DNA of 5,654 nt from Xanthobacteraceae bacterium (GTDB lineage Bacteria; Pseudomonadota; Alphaproteobacteria; Rhizobiales; Xanthobacteraceae): contig JAIESC010000211.1 in the NCBI GenBank assembly GCA_019746355.1, positions 1 to 5,654 of the forward strand, given 5' to 3'. Under the pieces are notes generated by a model that saw nothing but the letters and a program-made list of their open reading frames with translations, searched no databases and was not told the origin of the DNA. This document shows positions 1-4,665 of the stretch, piece after piece. Positions within the stretch are counted from its first letter, which is position 1. Each line of letters begins with the position of its first letter. The position numbers and the translations under genes were made by a program.

Positions 1-93
1 GATTCACAATCAAAATCAGCCGGGAATCCCCAGCCCGATCACAATCGATTCATCGCAACCGGGGAATGCTCTAGATTGCCAAAACGCCATCGA

Positions 94-324
94 TCAGAAC
101 AAGCCCGCGATGGTCTGGTACAGGCCCGCCGTGAAAGTCCCGAGGCTGTAGACGGTGCCCGCAACCGCCGCGCCGATGCCGGCGGCAATCAGCGCGTACT
201 TCATCGCCGTGCCGCCCTCCTGGTCGCCGGCTGCGCGCTTGTCCGGCATCATCAGCAGCGACGGCGCAGGCTCGCGCATCGGTTTTGCGTTTGTGCTTTC
301 GGTGTCGATATCCCGCATCGGCAT
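94..324 (-). CDS. Flp-pilin-like small membrane peptide (76 aa)
   Basis: Probable single-span membrane peptide related to type IVb (Flp/Fap) pilins. With the ATG at 324-322 it has 76 residues: a charged leader (1-37), then GGTAMKYALIAAGIG (37-51) running into a hydrophobic segment to about residue 62, and a short tail ending AGLF. The block D34-QEGGTAMKYALIAAGI lines up with the known Flp processing region (DE-G-TAIEYGLIAAGI), which puts the predicted prepilin peptidase cut after G37. The residue at mature position +5, normally Glu, is Lys42. The start at 324 overlaps the mutT stop (TGATG), suggesting translational coupling, and no Shine-Dalgarno precedes it. An alternative ATG at 204 (36 aa, MKYALIAAG...) has AGGAGG 11 nt upstream (216-221). 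I prefer 324 because Flp-like residues precede Met41. No tad/cpa pilus assembly genes are visible here, so a role as a pilus subunit is uncertain; it may be a divergent membrane peptide. Confidence 0.62.
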   Translation of the reverse strand: MPMRDIDTESTNAKPMREPAPSLLMMPDKRAAGDQEGGTAMKYALIAAGIGAAVAGTVYSLGTFTAGLYQTIAGLF

Positions 325-722
325 CAAAGCAGCGTCGTCAGGTGCGAGATCAGCGGGATGTCCGCCGGCGGCATCGGGTATTCCCTCAGCCGGTTCGGGC
401 GCACCCAGGCGAGCTTCTGGTGCTCGTGGGGCGTGACCGTCCCCTCCCAGCGCCGGCATACGTACAGCGGCATCAGGAGGTGAAATTCCTCGTAGGTGTG
501 GCTCGCGAAAGTCAGCGGCGCGAGACACGCCTCCTTGACGACGATCCCAAGCTCCTCCTTCAGCTCCCGGATCAGCGCGTCTTCGGGGCGCTCACCCGGA
601 TCGACCTTGCCGCCGGGGAATTCCCAGAGACCGGCCATCGATTTGCCCTCCGGGCGCTGCGCGATCAGCACGCGTCCGTCGGCGTCGACGAGCGCGCAGG
701 CGGCTACCAGGACGACCTTCAC
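324..722 (-). CDS. mutT: MutT-type Nudix hydrolase (probable 8-oxo-dGTP diphosphatase)
   Basis: Small cytoplasmic Nudix pyrophosphohydrolase of 132 aa, about the size of classical MutT (roughly 130 aa). MutT hydrolyses oxidised dGTP to the monophosphate, preventing A:T to C:G transversions. The complete Nudix box GX5EX7REUXEEXGU is visible as GKVDPGE...RELKEELGI (residues 38-60 from the chosen start), with the metal-binding REL-EE glutamates intact. It is preceded by the typical AGLWEFPGG and by QRPEGKSMAG, a MutT-like N-terminal region. The start is chosen as GTG at 722-720 because GGAG (730-733) lies 7 nt upstream. A TTG at 728 would leave that site only 1 nt away, and an in-frame TAA at 753-755 limits the ORF further upstream. 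The gene follows argJ on the same strand after 91 bp, and its stop overlaps the start of the pilin-like gene. The MutT fold is certain; the exact substrate is inferred. Confidence 0.9.
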   Translation of the reverse strand: MKVVLVAACALVDADGRVLIAQRPEGKSMAGLWEFPGGKVDPGERPEDALIRELKEELGIVVKEACLAPLTFASHTYEEFHLLMPLYVCRRWEGTVTPHEHQKLAWVRPNRLREYPMPPADIPLISHLTTLL

Positions 723-729
723 GCTCAAG

Positions 730-733
730 CTCC
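730..733 (-). promoter_or_regulatory. Ribosome binding site of mutT
   Basis: On the minus strand GGAG occupies 733-730, with a 7-nt spacer to the GTG at 722-720. It decides the start: the in-frame TTG at 728 is too close to use this site. Confidence 0.55.
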
Positions 734-800
734 GATGGTATCGAGGCGTGGGTTAACGGCGATGCAACGCATGCTACCGGACTGGCGGGCTGGTCCGCCT

Positions 801-817
801 GGTTAAGGAAGCATTAA
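801..817 (-). promoter_or_regulatory. Candidate CtrA binding site, TTAA-N7-TTAACC
   Basis: On the minus strand the sequence reads TTAATGCTTCCTTAACC, an exact match to the full CtrA consensus TTAA-N7-TTAAC known from Caulobacter and shared among alphaproteobacteria. It overlaps the argJ TAA stop (814-816) and lies about 80 bp upstream of the mutT start. A second TTAACC half site follows 50 bp further on (751-756); its partner position reads TTGC instead of TTAA. CtrA is a cell-cycle response regulator that controls pilin and motility genes in Caulobacter, so control of the downstream mutT/pilin-like pair is plausible but inferred. The match is seen directly; binding is not shown. Part of the AT content comes from the stop codon. 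Confidence 0.45.
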
Positions 818-2049
818 GAACGGTAGTCGCCGTTGATGGCGACGTATTCCTTGGTGAGGTCGCAGGTCAGCACGCGGTCCTTGCCGCGGCCGAGACCGAG
901 CGCGACCTTGAGCCCGATCTTCGGGCTCTTCATCGCTTCCGACACCTTGGTCTCGTTATAGGTCGGATCGCGCTCGCCCTTGTGGGCGACGCGGATGCCG
1001 TTGAACCAGATCGAGAGCTTGTCGCGGTCGGCCGGCTCGCCGGCCTTGCCGACCGCCATCACCACGCGGCCCCAATTGGCGTCCTCGCCGGCGATCGCGG
1101 TCTTCACCAGCGGCGAATTGGCGATCGACATGGCGATCCGGCGCGCAGATGTCTTCGACACGGCGCCCTCGACCTCGATCTCGACCAGCTTGCGCGCACC
1201 TTCGCCGTCGCGCGCCACCTGCTCCGACAAGTCTGCGAGCACCGTCGCGAACGCCTTGCGGAAACCCTTCAGGCGCGGGTCGTTTGCCTTGCTGATCTTC
1301 GGTGCGCTCTTGGCGGCGCCGGTCGCGAACACCATCAGCGTGTCGGAGGTCGAAGTATCGCCGTCGATGGTCACTGCGTTGAAGGTGTCCTCGACGGTTT
1401 CGCGCAGCAGCGCCTGCAACAGTGGCGCCGCGATCGGGGCGTCGGTGAACACGAACGACAGCATGGTGCCCATGTCCGGCATGATCATGCCGGCGCCCTT
1501 GGCGATGCCGTTGATGGTGACGGTGGCCTTGCCGATCGAGGTCTTCGCCGTCGCCACTTTTGGAAACGTGTCGGTGGTCATGATCGCGCGCGCGGCGTCG
1601 AGCCAGCCGTCGCCCTTGGCGTTGGCGACCAGGGTCTCCATCACGCCGTCGAACACCGCCGCATTGAGCGGCTCGCCGATCACGCCGGTCGAGGCGAGGT
1701 ACACCTCGTCCGGCTTGCAGCCGACCGCCTTCGCCGCGATCCGCGCCGTGAAGGCGCAGGCCGCGCGGCCGTTCTTGCCGGTAAAGGCATTGGCGTTGCC
1801 GGAATTGACCACCAGCGCGCGCGCCTTGCGGGTCTTGAGCTTGGCGCGGCACCATTCCACCGGTGCGGAAGGACATTTGGAGCGCGTGAAGACGCCGGCG
1901 GCCACCGTACCTGGATCGAGCACCATCAGGAGCACGTCGGTGCGGCCCTTGTAACGCACGCCCGCCGCCGCGGTCGCGAACTTGACGCCGGCGACGTCGG
2001 GCATGTCGGGGACCGATACGGGGGCGAGGGGGGAGACCTTGGTGCTCAT
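814..2049 (-). CDS. argJ: Glutamate N-acetyltransferase / amino-acid acetyltransferase ArgJ
   Basis: ArgJ (ornithine acetyltransferase) moves the acetyl group from N-acetylornithine to glutamate in the cyclic arginine pathway; bifunctional members also use acetyl-CoA. The 411-aa length fits the family (about 390-415). It is made as a precursor that cleaves itself before a catalytic Thr: the site is [16 protein letters not shown], giving Thr195 as the predicted nucleophile with an alpha chain of about 194 and a beta chain of about 217 residues. Residues [10 protein letters not shown] (119-128) hold the Thr121-Gly122 oxyanion pair, [11 protein letters not shown] (81-91) is the conserved N-terminal block, [12 protein letters not shown] spans about 227-237, and the C-terminus [10 protein letters not shown] is typical. 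The residue before the nucleophile is Gly194, where many homologues have Ala. The ATG at 2049 gives the usual family N-terminus ([10 protein letters not shown]...PDMPDVAGV), though I see no clear Shine-Dalgarno. Whether it is mono- or bifunctional cannot be told from the sequence. Confidence 0.95.
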   Translation of the reverse strand: MSTKVSPLAPVSVPDMPDVAGVKFATAAAGVRYKGRTDVLLMVLDPGTVAAGVFTRSKCPSAPVEWCRAKLKTRKARALVVNSGNANAFTGKNGRAACAFTARIAAKAVGCKPDEVYLASTGVIGEPLNAAVFDGVMETLVANAKGDGWLDAARAIMTTDTFPKVATAKTSIGKATVTINGIAKGAGMIMPDMGTMLSFVFTDAPIAAPLLQALLRETVEDTFNAVTIDGDTSTSDTLMVFATGAAKSAPKISKANDPRLKGFRKAFATVLADLSEQVARDGEGARKLVEIEVEGAVSKTSARRIAMSIANSPLVKTAIAGEDANWGRVVMAVGKAGEPADRDKLSIWFNGIRVAHKGERDPTYNETKVSEAMKSPKIGLKVALGLGRGKDRVLTCDLTKEYVAINGDYRS

Positions 2050-2181
2050 GTCATGACCGTGTCATTTGAGGCGCGAACAACGCTCGCGACGCGACGCTCT
2101 AACACCAGCTTCTCGCGCGCGGCGCAAGGGCGTGCCGGTCGGTGGACTTGCCAGGCGCTGGAAAATAGTGTCGCCGCCGCC

Positions 2182-3093
2182 ATGACATCGACCCCGTGCC
2201 CGCCGCCCGACCGCAATCCCCGCCCGCCCCGCGTGCGGCTCCCGGCCGGCGCCTGCGATACCCACGCTCATATCTGTGGTCCGGCCGAGACGTTTCCGTA
2301 TGTGCCGGAGCGCATCTACACGCCGCCGGATTCGACCCTCGACGATTATCTGCACCTCCTCGGAACGCTGGGCGTGGGCCGCGCGGTGCTGGTGCAGCCA
2401 AGCGTCTATGGCACCGACAATCGCGCGCTGCTCGATGCGCTGGCGCGCCATCGGCAAGGGCTGCGCGGCGTCGCCGTGGTGAAGGCGGATATCTCCGCCG
2501 ATGAGGTTCGTGCGCTCGACGACGCCGGCGTGCGCGGTGTGCGCTTCAATCTCGTCGACCACGCCGGGGAGCGCAATGTCGTGCCCGTCGATGTGATCCC
2601 GGCGCTGGCGAAGGTCATCGCACCGTTTGGCTGGCACATCGAATTCCTGGTCAATCTCGATGCGGCGCCGAAATTCGCGTCCGGGATCGAAGGCCTGCCC
2701 GTGGATGTCGTGGTCGGGCATCTCGGCTATCCGAAGGGCGGTGCCGGGCCATGGCCGGGCGCCGCGAGCCTCGACGGTTTCCTGCGCCTGTTCGAGAGCG
2801 GCCGCTGCTGGGTCAAGCTGACCGGGCCCTATCGAATCTCGACCGCGCCCGATTTGCCTTATGCCGACGTCACCGCGCTGGCCCGTCATCTGGCAAGCGT
2901 CAACCCGGAGCGGCTGATCTGGGGCACCGATTGGCCGCACGTGATGTGCAAGAAGCCGATGCCGAATGACGGCGATCTCGCCGATCTCGTCGCCGACTGG
3001 CTGCCCGACGCGGCGCTGCGCCAGCGCGTTCTGGTGGCCAATCCGGCCGCGCTCTACGGTTTCGCGCAAGGCGAAGCGCTGAAGACGGCGTAG
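2182..3093 (+). CDS. Amidohydrolase family 2 protein, LigI-like (2-pyrone-4,6-dicarboxylate lactonase type)
   Basis: Cytoplasmic TIM-barrel metal hydrolase of 303 aa, the size of the amidohydrolase-2/LigI group. LigI opens 2-pyrone-4,6-dicarboxylate in protocatechuate 4,5-cleavage. Metal and catalytic residues are visible in order: CDTHAH (H28, H30), WHIEF (H152), VVGHLGYPKGG (H180) and LIWGTDWPH (D250, H253). Three arginines, in GVRFNL (R121), GERNVV (R131) and PYRIS (R218), fall close to the arginines that bind the substrate carboxylates in LigI as I recall them, which supports a dicarboxylate lactone substrate. Proline-rich residues 7-21 form a loose N-terminus. The ATG at 2182 places CDTHAH near residue 25 as in relatives; an in-frame ATG at 2053 would add 43 unconserved-looking residues. 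No clear Shine-Dalgarno is seen. The gene lies antisense between argJ and the PPIase gene, with no other aromatic-degradation genes in view, so the specific substrate is uncertain. Confidence 0.85.
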   Translation: MTSTPCPPPDRNPRPPRVRLPAGACDTHAHICGPAETFPYVPERIYTPPDSTLDDYLHLLGTLGVGRAVLVQPSVYGTDNRALLDALARHRQGLRGVAVVKADISADEVRALDDAGVRGVRFNLVDHAGERNVVPVDVIPALAKVIAPFGWHIEFLVNLDAAPKFASGIEGLPVDVVVGHLGYPKGGAGPWPGAASLDGFLRLFESGRCWVKLTGPYRISTAPDLPYADVTALARHLASVNPERLIWGTDWPHVMCKKPMPNDGDLADLVADWLPDAALRQRVLVANPAALYGFAQGEALKTA

Positions 3094-3135
3094 CGCGCGC
3101 TTATGCCGGCACTCAAAAGGTTCGATCTCTCCCGG

Positions 3136-3225
3136 CGTCATGGCCGGGCTTGTGCCGGCCATCCACGCCTTTGATTTGACTCGCGATTTCAGACGTGGAT
3201 GCCCGCGACAAGCGCGGGCATGACG
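3136..3225. repeat. Double-hairpin palindromic intergenic repeat (REP/BIME-like)
   Basis: Two 35-nt arms (3136-3170 and 3191-3225) form an inverted repeat matching at 29 of 35 positions, around a 20-nt AT-richer centre. Each arm is also a hairpin of its own: ATGGCCGG/CCGGCCAT (3140-3147 with 3155-3162, 7-nt loop) and ATGCCCGCG/CGCGGGCAT (3199-3207 with 3213-3221, loop ACAAG). The element lies between the convergent ends of the amidohydrolase and PPIase genes. Fragments such as GGCCGGCCATCCACG and its partner recall a repeat that is dispersed in Bradyrhizobium genomes and often gives spurious ORFs reading MAGTSPAMT; that is from memory. It may act as a two-way RNA 3'-end barrier, but neither hairpin is followed by a T run. 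Confidence 0.8.
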
Positions 3226-3249
3226 AGTCAAACTTGGCGCGCTCTGGTA

Positions 3250-4227
3250 TTACTTCTTCGCCGCCGGCGCGCCCTTGCCGTCGAGGCGCTCGATCTTGGC
3301 CTTTTCACGCAGTTGGCCAATCAATTCGGTCTGGCCGCGGCGGATCAGGAAGGTCTCGATCTGCGGCCGCACTTTCTCGAATTCCGGCACCGGCCGGTTG
3401 CGGCGATCTTCGAGCTTGATGATGTGCCAGCCGAACTGCGTTCGGATCGGATTCGACACCTGCCCCGGCGACATCTGGAACGCGATGTTGGCGAACTCCG
3501 GCACCATCTGGTCCTTGGTGAAATAGTCGAGGTCGCCGCCGTTCTCCTTGCCCGAGGGGTCCTCCGTCAGCTCGGTGGCGACGGTCGCGAATTCCTCGCC
3601 CTTCTTGATGCGCTCGAGCGCGGCCTGGGCGCGGGCGCGTGCTTCGTCCTGCGCCTTCGCGTCTTTGGGATCGGCGCGGAACAGGATGTGGCGGGCGCGC
3701 ACTTCCTCGGTCGCGCCCATTGGCTTGATCTGCTCGTCGTAGACCTTGCGCAGCGCTTCCTCGTTAACCTGCGAGCGGGCATGGTCCTGCAGCATCAGGC
3801 CCATCAGCAGCTTGCGGCGGAAGAACGCCTCGCGCTGCCTGAACTCATCGGTCTTCTGGAGATTGCGGCCCTCGGCCGCCTGCGCCGCCAGCATGACGTC
3901 GGCGACGTAGTTGATGATCTGCTCGCGCCGGTGGTCGGGCGGTAATTGCTGGAGCTCGGGCCCGAGGTCTTCCTCGGCCATCGCGAGGTCGCTTTCGCGG
4001 ATGTCCATGCCGTTGACGCGGGCGATCACCGGATCGGAGGCCGATCCGCCCGACGACGACGAAGAAGACGATGGCGTGGACGACTGCTGCCCGCAGCCTG
4101 TGACGACCGGCAGGATCAGGAGCGCCAAGACCACAGCAGTGGTCGCGACGGTCGAGACAGCGGTGCGGCGTGACCGCGCATCGGGCTGCGTGACCTGCGG
4201 CAAGGCGGGAAGTTTCAGCGAAATCAT
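3250..4227 (-). CDS. Parvulin-type peptidyl-prolyl cis-trans isomerase, predicted lipoprotein
   Basis: Probable periplasmic, membrane-anchored foldase of the PpiC/PrsA/SurA-like group (325 aa). Residues 28-44 (VATTAVVLALLILPVVTG) form a lipoprotein signal ending in the lipobox VTG-C45, after a long polar n-region with RSRR at 18-21. The residue after Cys45 is Gly, so no Asp retention signal is seen and outer-membrane sorting is possible. A Ser-rich linker follows (49-63, seven consecutive Ser at 53-59), then a helical N-domain (about 66-170) and a PpiC rotamase domain (about 174-275). The rotamase domain carries RARHILF (H180), GGDLDYFTKDQMVPEF and the closing FGWHIIKLED (H268). The C-terminus is basic. 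The ATG at 4227 is chosen because AAGGA lies 7 nt upstream; the open frame further upstream (to 4470) looks non-coding. It diverges from secA, and a link to protein export is sensible but inferred. A weak minus-strand TTTTCA (4335-4340) / GATATT (4311-4316) pair could be its promoter. Confidence 0.9.
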   Translation of the reverse strand: MISLKLPALPQVTQPDARSRRTAVSTVATTAVVLALLILPVVTGCGQQSSTPSSSSSSSGGSASDPVIARVNGMDIRESDLAMAEEDLGPELQQLPPDHRREQIINYVADVMLAAQAAEGRNLQKTDEFRQREAFFRRKLLMGLMLQDHARSQVNEEALRKVYDEQIKPMGATEEVRARHILFRADPKDAKAQDEARARAQAALERIKKGEEFATVATELTEDPSGKENGGDLDYFTKDQMVPEFANIAFQMSPGQVSNPIRTQFGWHIIKLEDRRNRPVPEFEKVRPQIETFLIRRGQTELIGQLREKAKIERLDGKGAPAAKK

Positions 4228-4234
4228 GGCGCTG

Positions 4235-4239
4235 TCCTT
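4235..4239 (-). promoter_or_regulatory. Ribosome binding site of the PPIase gene
   Basis: AAGGA on the minus strand with a 7-nt spacer to the ATG at 4227. It supports the start that yields an N-terminal lipoprotein signal rather than the longer open frame. Confidence 0.6.
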
Positions 4240-4362
4240 GAGAGCTATTCCCTGGGGCCCCGCCGACTGCGGAACGCGGCCGGACAGTCGCCCAATCGGC
4301 ACCCCTTTGCAATATCCGCCACAGGGCCGGATTCTGAAAAGAACGTGAGAAAAACTCGCCAA

Positions 4363-4390
4363 TTGACAAGGGTCTAGCCCACTCCTATGT
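4363..4390 (+). promoter_or_regulatory. Candidate housekeeping promoter reading towards secA
   Basis: TTGAC(A) at 4363-4368 and CTATGT at 4385-4390 are separated by 17 nt counted from TTGAC. This is close to the alphaproteobacterial sigma-70 pattern TTGAC-N17-CTATAT, with one mismatch in the -10 element. Transcription would begin near 4397 and give secA a leader of about 270 nt. It could also drive a small RNA. It lies in the divergent gap between the PPIase gene and secA, and I see no better plus-strand pair there. Confidence 0.4.
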
Positions 4391-4475
4391 CTCGCAAAAC
4401 CAGCCGGACCAGGCCCGAAAGCCGCCGTTTGCCTCGCGAAATTTGATCCGTTTCCGGCATGCAGTGGCAAGATCG

Positions 4476-4568
4476 ATGAACGTGCGCACGGTTTGCCGCG
4501 ACAAAGGTCGGTTTTGTATGTCCGGTGCGCCGTTCCTGGTCGACTTGGTAGACTGGTTTAGGACATGA
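4476..4568 (+). CDS. Possible 30-codon leader ORF upstream of secA
   Basis: An ATG at 4476 opens a 30-residue frame (MNVRTVCRDKGRF... ending LVDLVDWFRT) that stops with the TGA at 4566-4568, inside the left arm of the palindrome that starts at 4563. Within the 438-bp gene-free stretch 4228-4665 it is the longest plus-strand ORF I found downstream of the candidate promoter. It has no good Shine-Dalgarno, no recognisable domain and no clear signal peptide. It is listed because secA genes in some bacteria are regulated by an upstream peptide (SecM in E. coli), but nothing in its sequence resembles the SecM arrest motif. It may be chance. Confidence 0.12.
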   Translation: MNVRTVCRDKGRFCMSGAPFLVDLVDWFRT

Positions 4569-4607
4569 TCCCGAAAAGTGGGCACCGGTTTTCGGACGAG
4601 ATCATGT
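4563..4607. repeat. 45-bp dispersed palindrome of Rhizobiales type
   Basis: An imperfect palindrome: ACATGATC-CCGAAAA (4563-4577) pairs with TTTTCGG (4589-4595) and GATCATGT (4600-4607). It has an 11-nt loop and a 4-nt bulge (ACGA, 4596-4599), giving 15 base pairs. The wording (CATGATC, CGAAAAGTGGGCACCGG, TTTTCGG, GATCATGTTCAAACA) matches a short repeat I remember as scattered through intergenic DNA of Bradyrhizobium and related genomes. It ends 58 bp before the secA start, so if the upstream promoter is real the palindrome is transcribed as part of the secA leader. Confidence 0.75.
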
Positions 4608-4620
4608 TCAAACAGATGCG

Positions 4621-4641
4621 CTGGGGCGCTTTGCGCCCTGG
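4621..4641 (+). promoter_or_regulatory. Hairpin just upstream of the secA ribosome binding site
   Basis: GGGCGC (4624-4629), a TTT loop and GCGCCC (4633-4638) form a perfect 6-bp stem, extended to 9 bp by two wobble pairs and one C-G (4621-4623 with 4639-4641). A run of seven G (4640-4646) follows, then the secA ribosome binding site at 4652-4656. CCCT (4636-4639) in the 3' arm could instead pair with AGGG (4653-4656) of the ribosome site. That is only four pairs, so a switch is speculative. It does not look like a terminator, as no T run follows. Confidence 0.4.
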
Positions 4642-4651
4642 GGGGGCCTCT

Positions 4652-4656
4652 AAGGG
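4652..4656 (+). promoter_or_regulatory. Ribosome binding site of secA
   Basis: AAGGG with a 9-nt spacer to the ATG at 4666. It supports this ATG, which also gives the normal SecA N-terminus. Confidence 0.6.
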
Positions 4657-4665
4657 AATTCCAGC

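Noticed and set aside
1..93. Imperfect direct repeat GAT(T)CACAATC at 1-11 and 38-47 near the window edge
   Set aside because: It is too short and only two copies are seen; no gene or array is associated with it.
777..799. Alternative hairpins between argJ and mutT as a terminator
   Set aside because: CGGAC/GTCCG and GGCGG/CCGCC are only 5 bp, exclude each other and are not followed by a T run.
982..2181. Long plus-strand open frame upstream of and fused to the amidohydrolase
   Set aside because: This part is antisense to argJ and rich in Arg, His and Gly, with no recognisable domain. The hydrolase begins at 2182.
2062..3231. 389-codon minus-strand open frame
   Set aside because: It is antisense to the amidohydrolase and begins inside the palindromic repeat; the MAGTSPAMT reading is a common artefact of that repeat.
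4387..4446. 19-codon plus-strand ORF overlapping the candidate -10 element
   Set aside because: Its ATG lies within the -10 hexamer, so it would not be in that transcript.
4228..4470. 81-codon N-terminal extension of the PPIase
   Set aside because: It has no domain, and it would bury the lipoprotein signal. AAGGA 7 nt before the ATG at 4227 supports the shorter start.
4385..4585. 66-codon minus-strand ORF in the secA/PPIase gap
   Set aside because: It starts within the dispersed palindrome, resembles no family I recognise, and has no ribosome site.
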